In this document: positions 42,868 to 54,900 of the stretch, in pieces
How positions within the stretch are numbered: position 1 is the first letter of the stretch
Layout: the number at the start of each line of letters is the position of its first letter
Notes under the pieces: model-generated
What the model saw: the letters and a program-made list of their open reading frames with translations, nothing else
Database searches by the model: none
What the model was told of the DNA's origin: nothing
Origin: Ancylostoma caninum
Taxonomy: Eukaryota; Nematoda; Chromadorea; Rhabditida; Ancylostomatidae
NCBI GenBank assembly: GCA_037903475.1
Contig: JBAJFG010000261.1
Location: 496,001 to 560,000, forward strand
DNA: 64,000 nucleotides
Reading direction: 5' to 3'
Program-made: the position numbers and the translations under genes

Positions 42868-43078
42868 AGTTATAACTGAATATTCGTATTCGCATAAATA
42901 TTCGAAGAATTCGAATATTCGAATAGTCGAATATTCGAGAAGATCGTCATTTTCGAATATGCTCGAATTTGAATGTTCGACGGATGGATATTCGAACATA
43001 TTCGAACATTCGAAGCTTATATTCGAATATTCGAAGCTTATATTCGATATTCGAAGACAGTTCGAGACCTAGGAGGAG
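42868..43078. repeat. Degenerate TTCGAATA repeat
   Basis: Over twenty TATTCGAA or TTCGAATA words with small spacers, including the duplicated phrase CATTCGAAGCTTATATTCGA / TATTCGAAGCTTATATTCGA near 43008-43050. Same word as 24789-24932. Confidence 0.9.
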
Positions 43079-43855
43079 AAAATATGTTGCAAACACTCTT
43101 ATTCGCATTTCCTGGTTCGCGAAAGAATGTATATATGTATACATGTATGTGAATATATCTGCTAAACAAAGCGCGGCTAGAGATATTGTTGCATAATGCG
43201 GCTGCACTCATAGACACCGGCAATCCTGAGGCGCAGACTGCAGGGCGAAGTGGCCGATTTTTAGGAACTCAGAACTGGGTGGTGGCTGGAGATGAATGCT
43301 TCAGCAGCGTCCCGTGGTCTCGACGCCATTGTGCAGTCAAGATATCCGTTCATTTCTAAAAAGCTTGTGCACTAACATATAGAGTAAACGCTTCAATTTA
43401 GCAAGACATGACATTGTGTAAATAATCAACCAGTAGTTGATCAAAATCAACAAATAGTTAACCAGAATTTCTGAGTAACTCGCAAGCCTTTACCAGGTAT
43501 CCTCACACTTCGGCAGCAATCGTGGCGATCGCAACTACAGCCGGCTGTTATCGCAATCACCACGACGGCTGGCGATCGCCTCATGGGTAAAGTGAATGAG
43601 GAGGCTTCAGATGTGAGAGAGGTGATAATTGATGTGGGACGGCGATCGATAGACATCGGTTCCACTGTGGCTGTCACATCGTCAGTTTATTTTGGGCACA
43701 TCTTCGAGAGTGCGGGCGATGAGATCCGTTTGGGAGCGATCCATGGCGGTGTAACGTGGCAATCGATACGACAATTATCTCTTGTATCGCTAGTTCATTT
43801 TTACATACTTTGAGTTGGCAAACTCTCGCGATACTTTTACTCTCGAGGTTTACAA
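43079..43855. other. Intergenic, no gene recognised
   Basis: 'ggcgatcgcaactacagccg' and 'acggctggcgatcgcctcat' near 43525-43587 form loose inverted pairs. No domain found in the open frames. Confidence 0.4.
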
Positions 43856-44312
43856 AGGATACGGCAGCTCTGATAGAAAACAGGTGTGCCGTGGCCCAAG
43901 AATGGTGAAAACGCTAGGATACGGCTTCGCCGATGGAGAGCGGGTCCGGTTTGGCCTAACTGTGAGGAAAGCACCAGAATAAGGGTTGACCGACGGCTGA
44001 ATGGGCAATAGTGTGGAGCACACCAGCATACAGGTCCGACATTATAGGATCGGTTCGCACTGGCTCAATAACGTTGGGAACGCTAGGACATGGATCCTCC
44101 GATCTTATAAGGGTCTGGTGTGGCCCAACAGTGAGGAAAACACCAGAATGGACATCAATGGAGGAAGGACTCGCCGTAGCCCAGTGGTGGAGAACGCCAG
44201 GATAGGATAGACCGCTCGCTTGGTCCAATAGTGTGGAGAATGCCAGAGTGCAAGTCCGCCTATGGAGAAGGCGTCCGGCTTAGCCTGACCGTGAGGAAGA
44301 CGCCAGAATGCG
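43856..44312. repeat. Degenerate tandem array, about 50-63-bp period
   Basis: About eight recurrences of a 'gtgaggaaaacgccagaatg' start followed by 'cgggtccg', a 'tggagaagg' block and 'ggcccaata'. Copies are strongly diverged. The order and the words GTG-GGAAACGCC-GGA and GGGTCC match the 35584-37110 satellite unit, in the same orientation. Confidence 0.7.
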
Positions 44313-45295
44313 GGCCTTCACCTGGAAGAAGGGTCTCCGTGGCCAAATTTCCATTTTCCGAGCCGAAAACCTGTAAGACGTAAGACGTAAAACGGAAGGG
44401 CAAAAATGGACGGAAAACGGAAGGAGTAAATCGGAAAACGGAAATTCTGCACACCCTGATGAGATGTCTTGCTACGCAAAAGTTGCATTTTTCACTGAGA
44501 GACAGTCACCACTCAGTTATGCGTGACCGAGAGTGGTCGGTTCTCTTGAGCCTCTGCCTCCATCAAACCCTACTACAATCAGTGTGGAAGGACCCGGTCC
44601 AATACGCATTTGCCAAGCGTGGACTGTATGCCAAAGCAATCGACTGATTCTCCTCACGTCGTCAGTATCAAGGTCACAAAAACATCAGGAGCAGGAAGGA
44701 TGGAAATGCTGTGGAGAATCTCGCCGGCGATTGGACGAAAGTGTTTGGTGGTGATCTGAAGAAATCAGCCGAACTCTTCACACGTAACGCTGGATATTCA
44801 TTATGCCGGTGTGATTAAAGAGTGTAAACAATAAACAGTCCCCACTAGCAAGCCTCTTCAGACAACGATTTCAGTGCTCCCAAACTCATTAAAATTACTT
44901 AATTTGAAGCAAAAATTAGTTAGTTTTAGCTCATTTTTAGTTCAAAGTGCTCCGTAGTCCGGGGACCAAAGATTTAGCGAGCTTGCTTTGACTGTCTAGC
45001 AAACGAGTTCGCCAACTACCTAGTCAAACAAAGTTCAGCGTTTGTATTGCCGTACGGAAAGTCTCGTCAAATTGCTAAGGAGAAATTCTATCAGCTGCAC
45101 GAGGATTTCAAAATTCCCGGAAATCGTGACATGATGCCACTCCTATAAGTCCGGTGTCTTACCAACTGTTCTATTTTTATTGTGCATGTTCGTGCATCCA
45201 CACCGCCCACATCAGAACGTATTTCTTAGAATGGAATGGAAAGAAGTGAGCTCGTTGTCCCGCATAAGGTCTGTGGCGTACATCTCAGCGACGCT
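44313..45295. other. Intergenic, no gene recognised
   Basis: Short repeat 'aaacggaa' words lie at 44385-44450. An open stretch near 45000-45140 shows no domain. Confidence 0.4.
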
Positions 45296-45339
45296 GTTGT
45301 CAGTGTGATTGGGTGGGTGCACCCAATCATACTGACAAC
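45296..45339. repeat. 44-bp hairpin with 20-bp stem
   Basis: GTTGTCAGTGTGATTGGGTG pairs with CACCCAATCATACTGACAAC around a 4-base loop, with a single G-T type mismatch. Confidence 0.8.
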
Positions 45340-45380
45340 CACGCCGAGGTTCAACGTTCAATCATCATGATGCGGTGATG

Positions 45381-45510
45381 AATACATTGGTGAAACTGCA
45401 CGGCCACTCTGCCTTCGAATCAAGAAGCATATTGAGAGGAAATCGAATTCTCGTACATCTACTCCTCTGGGTTTCGATCGAATGCGAGTGCATGATGGTC
45501 CGTCTTTGAT
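45381..45510 (+). pseudogene. Penelope-like GIY-YIG fragment
   Basis: Reads EYIGETARPLCLRIKKHIER then KSNSRTSTPLGFDRMRVHDG, the central GIY-YIG region of a PLE. It is close to the copy at 32794-33108 (HIGETARPLCVRVKERIEGK; RMRVHKG after). Truncated on both sides. Confidence 0.7.
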
Positions 45511-45946
45511 TCATTTTGAACTGGCGAAGTCAGAAAATACTTCCATTGGCTTTTGTTTTGGTGGGCATGAGCCTCCTATGAATGCGAACTGAAGCTGGTT
45601 TTTGTTTCTGTCAGTTGTGGCACTTCATTTTTCAATCCAACACTAACAAATCAAAGCTATGGAATGGAGCTCGAAGATGACAGAGATCCAGTTGAGCAAA
45701 AAAGAGCTCTGAATGAGTTACAACGTGGCAAATACTGAATAGCAAAAAATGTAGTTTGAAAAAATGCAGAAAACTACTTGCACGCACAGGTTCTCTTTTG
45801 TCCATATCGCAGCTCACACATTAAGTATAAACTGCTTTAGAAGAATTTAACGAACAATTATGTACAATAACGATATGCAGCGTAATTTGGCTATTCGGAA
45901 GTCGCTGCAGAACCAGCGGAACCAGCGCCATTAGTATGGCAGGAGA

Positions 45947-48900
45947 TCACAATTCAGTCAAAGCACTTTGCATAGGTAGATGGGAATGTCGGCCATTGCT
46001 GGAGAGAACGGACAGATACTCTTCCCTGTTGGCTTTCAGGCCGGGCAACCATCGGAACGCGTGTCGGAAGCCCACCCGGAACCTGAAGTGGGAATGTTAG
46101 GTTTTTACTTCCGAACTGCTGCGAGTGGAACTCACCTCCTGTTCATGAAGTAGTAAATTATTGGGTTGAAGACAGTTGAGGACATTCCTAACCAGTAAAT
46201 ATTAATGTAGATGTATAATCCAGTCTGAAATATGTTTTATGGGGTATTTGCTCGTGAATATTGAAACAACATTAATGCAGGATTGTTTTGCTTGTTACTA
46301 GCAGTTAAAGCTGGTTGTAAAATCCATGTGGCGTATGATATAAGACCCTACGTCCTTGCCTCCAGCAAAGCGAAGTTGACCCCAGTATCTGTCGATTTTG
46401 AGCGTAGCATCGCTGCTATCCAAGCGGTCATTCAATATGAATTGAAATCGGTGTCGCCTGAGAGAGTGCGGCTCGAGCGTCTATACTTCAAATAGATTTT
46501 GGCTGCAGCCCAACTGCTCAATTACTAAAATAACGCTCATTTCAGAACCCGCCAACGGTTAACCCGGTTAACCGGTTTTCCTCCTCAACAGACTTCTTGA
46601 TTTGCCATGTACGTATCATGTAAAAACAGTGTGAAAACATTTTCAATGTAAACAATAACATCAACAAGGAGGAATTTTATTGATTGGAAAGAATCACTAC
46701 GCATGAAGATACCTGCGAAATTCCCATCCTTTTTTGCTCACCTTGTATCGTGAAAATCATGATTAAAGGCAGCATCTACGGAAATTTTCATGTCTGAGGT
46801 TTTGATCGTTTTCGATCGAACCTTAGCAACAGTCCTAACAGTTTGACGAAGAAAGTAGCGCGGAAAACTCAACCGTTTCTACGATATAATCAGTCACTGG
46901 ATTAGCAGGATCAGCGTGGGGTCGTTCGATCGAGTTGAGGCGGCAGCGGAATGTCGCTGCGAGCTGATTTGATAGGCAACCATTTCTTTTCATGCTATTA
47001 AAAAGCTATATAATAGTCCTTTGCTTTCCTTTTTTGCGCTCTATAGCGCAGCAAATTTTTCTACTTGTTATTTTGCAAGGAACTTTCTTCTTGAGTTACC
47101 TGCGTGGCCGAATTTCGCCAATGTCTCATTTTCAAATTTTTGCATTGTTCTGGAATCGTTTTACAACTCGATTGTGTTTCTGGGACACCTTGATTGGTCA
47201 GACGATCTTTTTCTAACTTTTTTCTTCCATAAACTTCAGAAACACTGCAAAACAGAGCCAAAAACCTCTTCCGCCCGCAAAACAGCTGACAAGAAAGGCA
47301 GCGGTATCGACTTTTTTTGGATCGGTCCACATCGAACATATCGCGCAACTCGGCCCAACCTACTCGAAAGCGGTGAGCGAAATGATTTCAGAAAACGGGA
47401 ATTTCGACGGTTTTGACTGTTTTTAGCAGTGTAACAGTGTTAAGCGCACCCGATTACCCGAAACTGTACCGAAATCTCGAGGTCGAAAATTTCCGTGGAT
47501 GCTGCCTTTAACACAGGAAATACTGCATTCACATTCTTTAAATTGATCTCAAAAACTTTCAACTGAACAGATGCTTCCTTTATAATTAAAATTGTTAGAA
47601 TTGACTATTTTCCTCCCCACCTTCCTCTCCCCTTCTTTTTTGATCTCGCTATCACTTACTGGCTACAGTGTTTCTACCGTCTTTGGCTTTTCCGCTCGAG
47701 TTTCGAAAAGGCAGCTGTAGGCGTGAACAATCACGAGTTGTAGAATACGTGGGTGACCACCTTCTAGGGAATATCCCGGCATTCAGCAGCGGAACAGTTT
47801 CCGTGACAAGCGACTACGATTTGAAAAGTTCTTCATCTTTGTAGCCTCTGTGTAGCAGTACGCATACCCGTAAGTCGAAGATGTGTGAGTTCCAACCCTG
47901 ATATTTACACATCTACACCCCTACACACATAGCACGAGATTCCGAGAGAGAGATGCTATCAACTTTTATTTGTGGGTAGTCTCGCTGAATATAAGCAAAT
48001 TTGTGCTCCATGAAGTATTAATCTTCCTGTCCCTCAAGTGCTGCATTGAATAGTCGAATAGCTTTCAATGTTGATGAGGATCGCTGGCAATAAACAAGAA
48101 CAAGAACACGAAGCGAAATGCACGTAGTTGGCCTCATCAGCTTTGACAAGAAGACGATGAGAGGAAAAAAGGATGATACTGAGTCCTCATCTGAACGAGC
48201 CCATTTCCGCGTTCACGATGAACACCTGAGCATTTAGCGTTTTCGAAGCAAAAAGCGAATGGATGGATGGAAAATATTCTTTGTGAAGCAAGATGAGTTA
48301 GATAAACAGCTTTATCCTTCAGCCCGACGTTTCGCCGGTCTATTCAGTTGCCCACATCGGATGCTTCGTGGTTCTCATTTGTGTCGGCGCTGTCATATGT
48401 CTCTTTCCACTCTGCTAGTCCTCAAACGTTTCTTTTTTTTGTTAGGAAAAATTTATTTGTGGCCAATGATATCGCGTTAACAGCGAGGATACTGGTGCTT
48501 AGAGCACATTTAGTTGCTTCATCCTCAGCAGAACCGTTGCCTTGCCACGTGTCCACTCTCAGAGTATGAAGGTTTTGCCAGCGATTGCTTTAGTCTGACC
48601 AGCTTCTCGGGGCCGTTGATGACTTATCCTAGATGGACGCTCAGCAGATAGCTCTGTTTTCGGCGTCATATCATCCTAATGGAGCGTCTGGAAGGATAAC
48701 AGTATCGCAATGTATCAAAAAGAAAAGGATTGCAATACGCAGCTAGCAGTGACGGACGCACGGAGAGGGCGACCATCTCTCCCCGACAATGGGTCGTCGA
48801 AATTTCGAAATTACTTTGGAGAACAAACAGAAGATTTGTATCAGTTACTTTGTAGAATAAACGAAAGTTTTGACTTAGTTTATTTTTAATTGCTTATTCC

Positions 48901-51900
48901 TGTGAATACCGTTAAAATATTTGTCCTCATTGTTTAGCGATTAAATTGGTTTTTTAGTGTTTTTATAATTCCACTTGGTGCCTGGAGTAGCGGAGTTTCC
49001 ATTCTTTTCCCCACGCGCATAAGACTTATGACTTGTTGTCAATGACTAATATAAGTAGCACAAACTTTCGCGCCAATAATTACCAGTTAATTCATTCCTT
49101 GCAGTTGAGCCTTTCTTTGCAGCCTTTTTCTTGGGTCTCAGATTTGTACGCAGTCACGAAGTATGATAAGTGTGGATACAAATAGTAAAATAAAGTGACG
49201 GCTCTAAACGACGGGCCATACGGCAAAGCATGTGTATAGCATAAGGGCAATTTTTACTAGGGTGCGTGCGTCAGACGTACGCAGCCATTTGCGAAAGATT
49301 TTCCATTAAGACCGGTTAATGCGGCATGTGCATCCTCAATAAGAAGAACATGCGGCCGACGCGAGGCCGTAAACGCGTGTGCCTGAGCTGCGTCAGCGAT
49401 GCGGCCGACCTTATCTTTCATAATATAAACGCACGCGCGTCAAACGCACGCACCTACTAGAAATTGCCCTACAAACAATCATGTTGCATTCTGCTTAAGC
49501 CGCACTCAGATGGGAATACGTTTCGGAACATTTCATCAGAACAGTGCTCAGGGACACAAGTCACGTTTTTTTTTTTGTTTCAGGGATAGGCCAATACCAA
49601 ATTTTAGGGCTTATTGATTTCACTCAATGACCATTCAATTGCCCAGGTCCCCGACAATAAGGCTTCAGTGATAATAGAGACACGTGCTTGCTCCGAACCT
49701 CATCCAAATCTGGATTCATTTGAAAAGATATCCAGAGATTAAGGAATAATCTAAACACCAACAAATTATGCGCCACAGTCAGCCATCCCACACTCAGGGT
49801 CCTGACGATAAACTACGCAAAAATTCTCTCTTCTGTGAACCCTCCTAATTTGATGTCTGTGGCCTATCCTGAATTTTGTTCAGGGATGAAAATGCGACAA
49901 GAAATAATCACTAAAGGTCTTTGTGGGAGGTGGGTCCAACTCCAAGTTCTACACATCAAAATTGGGACCGATTGAACAATTCGAATTTGAATACTAGATT
50001 TCGAATAGGTCAAAAATTCAATTTTTCAAAAGTGAGTGCGCAAAAGAGCTTGAAAAAATTCAAGGAGAGTGAATGACTTTTTTTCGAAAACCCCTCTCTT
50101 CCGAATACTCAGAAAATTCTCGAGTGGACTCCTAACTTATTAATTCAGTCTATCGAATCAATCGGTTCTCATCTGGCCCTTAGTATACGCCATATCGTCA
50201 ACGTTAAGCCAACACACCACTAATGTATGCTGACAGTTCCTCGCTGAAAATTGCTCTGCAGTCCCTATATTACTAGACTAGATCCTTTTTCGAACTGGCG
50301 GAGCTTTTTGCTGTTGTCAACACGGAAGGAGCGGCTAATCCCGGACCGACGGTCGCAGAAGCCTTGTACAAGCTGGCTTATCCGACAAGAAATACACCCG
50401 CACTGCTTGTCTAATCCATTTTTCTCTTAATTGCGCCCCCTCGTTAGGATCGGTCTCGTGCAGTTTGCCCCCCCCCCCGCACATGATCTGCGTTATAATA
50501 TGTGTTGATGACAACATTGCTTATGAGGCTTAACGTACAATTGAATTAGCCACAACGCAGGACTAGTTTGTTGCGCTTGCCGAGGGTCTAATAGCTACAA
50601 CTCGGCAATATCGTTAAAGTGCTAAGAATTGACAGCATTCCAAGAAAGTCCACGCCTTTGGAGGAGTTTCTAGAGTTACAGCAGATTTTGATTAGCTATA
50701 GAGAAATGAAACGTCCCACACCACTAATCATGCTCCGTAAGCAAGATTTTTCCGGAACGACTGACATATCCAAAACGTGAACAGACCTCATCCACATTTC
50801 AATTGCCCCGGAAAGCCCCTGGATACGATAAATTCTCAGAAACCAAAATTTCCATGGATGTTGTTTTAAATGAGGATATTGAGACGAGAGCTGAGAATCG
50901 TTTTTGTTCTCAGCATGATATTACATTCGCGTTTCAATTTCCTGTTGGAACTTACAGGTCCCAAAAATAGTGTTCTTAGAGAAACACAAGCCTCCTAGCT
51001 CACATCGTTTGCGTCGAAAAATAGCAGCTAAACCTTCGTTGAGGAAACAAAGTTGTGAAGATGTTATGGAAGCCAAATTTCATATTCGTTTGAGAAGTGT
51101 TCCATCCTCGATTTATAGAAGGACGCTGCTTTCATTTGATGCCATGCTGATGAGTAATATTAATCAGAAAAGTTAGAGTAATTCGTTAGTAGGTAGTTAT
51201 TAGTTTGGGCGCAATTATTTTTTCACATATTTTATATTTATTCAAAAATCCTTTCCGATGTCATTCCTGCACATAGGCAGGCAATAACAATGCCAACGCA
51301 AAAAAGGCTGGAAATGACTAATCAAGCGCAGTTAAATAAAAATAGGTCACAGAATTAAGTATAGAGACAAGTATTCATAAATTCAATGACTTGTGACAAG
51401 TTTTTTTCAAGCCTACGTAGCCAATCCCATGACTACTCGTTATTGCATACATGATGGAATTTGCTTTAAAAAAGAAACTACTACTTTCCCGTGGTACTAT
51501 AGTATATGGGAACTACTGATGAAAGAGTCCAAGACCTGGGGCGCCAAGGAGACCACACTTCCGTTTAGTTCAAACCCCGAAACGGTGTGTGAAAAACTAA
51601 ACCGAATTCTAGCTCTCATTCATTCTTCTCAGAACTCTCATTTCGTTCAGTTTGTCTTTAAACAACATCGTTTTGTTCTATATCCATTAATAACTTCTGT
51701 CTCTTTCAATGTACGTATATACGTACATCCATTCGCAATTTCATAGGGAAAACTCATGTGCCCGTTTAATTACAAGTTATCCGCAAATCCACTCATTTTG
51801 CTCATTTAGATGAAGTTTGCAAGCTGTTGTAAAAACAACTGAGTTGACTGAGTTCTCAGTCCTTGCATTGATATTCTTAGCGGAAGAAAATATCGTCGAA

Positions 51901-54900
51901 GAGCGAAAAAAATCAAAGAAAAAACAAGAAAAAACGAAATAAATAAGAAAACCTCTAACTGAAACGAACCTTTCTGTTTTCAGGAAGAGGGAGTATGCTG
52001 CTTAGAAGGAAGTAGGCGTTGTACGGTAGCCAAACCACCATAAAGATGAAAACCACCAGAGCTAACATGAAAGCAGCCTAGAAATACGGCTATTCGCTCC
52101 GATTCACCATCAGACTCTACTACTCTCACTGATTTTGTTGGTGTTCGTCTGGACGAATTTATGGACGAACGCCTTAAATCAGACAATATTAAGATTTTGC
52201 TCGGAGTTAAGAAGGAGAAAAAAACAAATCTCGGGACTCTGTGGAGACATGCCGAAAAAGGTGCAGTCCTACAGAGCCAGCATTTTTTTGTACAGAGACT
52301 TCTTTTTTTGAGACACCTCTGCTCATTTTCAGGAGAATGTTACAGCTACATATCTTGTTTACCGAGCTCTTAGGTTTTGGTACGTCTTCTGATCTCTTCT
52401 CCCTCGCGAGTTCTATAAAAAGATGTTTGAAAATGGCTCCAGGATTGTCCTTGTTCCTTAGAGTGGAGGGCTGTGTGGCTAAGCTCTGCGATTGGTCAGT
52501 TCGTCCAATTAGCCAATCGCAGAGCCAATCCACGCCGCCCATTCCAAGTACTCCGCTCCATCTCCATTCCACCACAGCTTGAAATGGTGAGCTGGGCACT
52601 GAGCAGGAATGCAGCATTGAAAAGATTGGTAATTTTATGCTCATGGTGATGATTACGCATGAGTAGCAGCTAACTTTACAGTACACCACATATAGATAAA
52701 CATGCTGGGCTCGAACGCACTATCGAGATTACCCAGGTTAAATGTGCCATTACCAGGGTTGACTATGGGCAAATTTATGTGGTGTTAACGCGTTTACCTT
52801 GGGTAACCTAAATGATCCATGCGACCCTGATGGGTGCTAGGTAAAGGGTAAGTTCGGGTACGCAAATATGTTTACCAAAATCTCAATGATGAATCCCGAT
52901 TCAGATGAACAGTATTCACATGAAACTCTAAAGCACAGAACTCGAGGAAGGCGACTGTGGCTTCCGTTTTATTGTGTTTTATTTAATCGACATGTTGTAA
53001 TCAGGGCGAGGGTAAGAGGGCCGCTGTTCGCTTGCACGACCCATGGTTCGATCAGGCGTGAGGCCAACCAAGCTTACCATACCTCCGGGGTCGCTAAATT
53101 GGCACCAGAGAAGTCTGGGACCAGAAAGCTCCACCTCTGCGCATTCGGTAAATTAGTACCAGAGGATTCTATCCATCTATTGGTACGGTAAACATAACCA
53201 TGGGTTTCAGACTATCCATCGTTCTAGTGATGTATTCTAAAGAGATTAGTACCGATCAGAGACCAGGTTCCACAGAAAAACATGCGAGCAAAATCTAAGA
53301 AGAGGTGTGGCTGAGCCCGTATAACCCTTTTGAAACCCATCTGAGGGAGGAATACGGTGAACTCATTGTTTTTTTTTCAGGCCAAGTCAGGGCAAGGGCA
53401 CTTTAACAGTGAAAAAGTCCAGCTTTATCGTCACGGGTTACGGATGCCATTAGAGTGAAAAACTGTCAACATTTCTTTCTATTTTTACGTTCTGGGGCTG
53501 ATTCGAGGCATTTCGAGACTCTCATAGAAGGGATATATCTATATTGTCTAGAAAGAAAAGCCTGCCTTTTTCTTAGCCGCAATCGACTTCGCGTGCCTCG
53601 AGTCGCCAACTGCTTGGTTCTTCCGCAGCACCACACCGACGCGGTAGTACGCACACGACAGTATCATCAGCGGCAGCAGGTACTGCACCGCTATCAAACC
53701 ATTATTATACCTGTAAAGGGGGACGATTTTCAACACATCCACTGCCAATGCACTGGCTAGACGGCAGCGGCCGACGCGGAACGTCATTCCGTCTACCGGG
53801 AATCGAATTACCGAGTTGAGAAACTCAAAACCAAACGCCTTAACATAAGCATTTTAGCTATTATTTCTAGCTGTGACGGGAGATTTTCCGGAAATTTCCT
53901 TATTTACTGAAATCCACAGCAGTCAAAATTTTCTAGGACAAACATGAAGAAGAAACCACTTCAACCAAACTTACAAGGCACCCATCGTAGAAGTTTGAGC
54001 AGTTCCGTCAGGATAGTTGTCCGACAGGCAAAGAGTGTCGGCGAATAGCGTCTCGCCATCATAGAAGTAGTTCAGCTCCAGCTAGAAAAAGAACTTTTAT
54101 TACAGTTAATACCGAGGTATCATTTGGATATATTTGAGTTTGAATATTCGATTTGTAAAAAACTGGGAGCTGGAGCGCTAAAAAGAGCGTTTTGCAGTCT
54201 TGGGAAAAATTAAAGAGGGGCGTAGATATCTCGTATATCTATTGCCATAGATGCTTTATTTGGGCCCAGATGGATCATTGGAAGGATCGATAAACTCATA
54301 GGCATGGGTATACTGACCCATGGGTAACAACTGTGCATAGACAACGTTGCATATGGGTAAACATGATGATAAGTGCCCAGTAAGAGGTAAGTATGCCTAC
54401 GTTACCGTAGGAGATGACGATGATGCATGCACGATTTGGAACCTTCTTTTTCTCGTTTCGACTCATAAAAATTCGTCAAATGAATCAAGTATATCCGTTT
54501 TTTATCCAGTCGTGAAGATAGATGGTACTTATAGCGTGAATCCACCTTTTCTACATCGTTGAAGGAGTATGCCCCTCTGCCAGAAACTCGATCACTAGGA
54601 TCGTGCCACGTGTGACACACTTGAGCATTTTGTATTCATTGCTCTTCTCTATTTGGTAAGTTTTTTGCTCTTTCTATGATGTTATATATCAAGGCTCCCA
54701 TTTATAAGATATGCAGAAGGTCCGGACAGGAATTGGGGATGTAAATTATCCCTCCCTTGTCAGGTTAAAAAAGTCAGCCAGAAGCAGTTGATTTGGGAAG
54801 GCACGCGACTCGACATCCGCAGTTGAGGCACTTTAATCTCAGAGTAAACTTGTTGTTTTTGTAAAAAAAGCAAAGAGTGAACAGGTAACAGCTACAACAT

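Noticed and set aside
47021..47416. 131-codon open frame
   Set aside because: Lies inside the TTAA MITE at 46763-47513, with no domain.
48311..48370. Possible fourth PLE terminus
   Set aside because: Only one short phrase resembles PLE ends and no coding or inverted repeat supports it.
51393..51746. 117-codon open frame with CIHDGIC
   Set aside because: The short Cys motif suggests EGF by chance only; the remaining EGF cysteines are absent and it lies in a GPCR intron.
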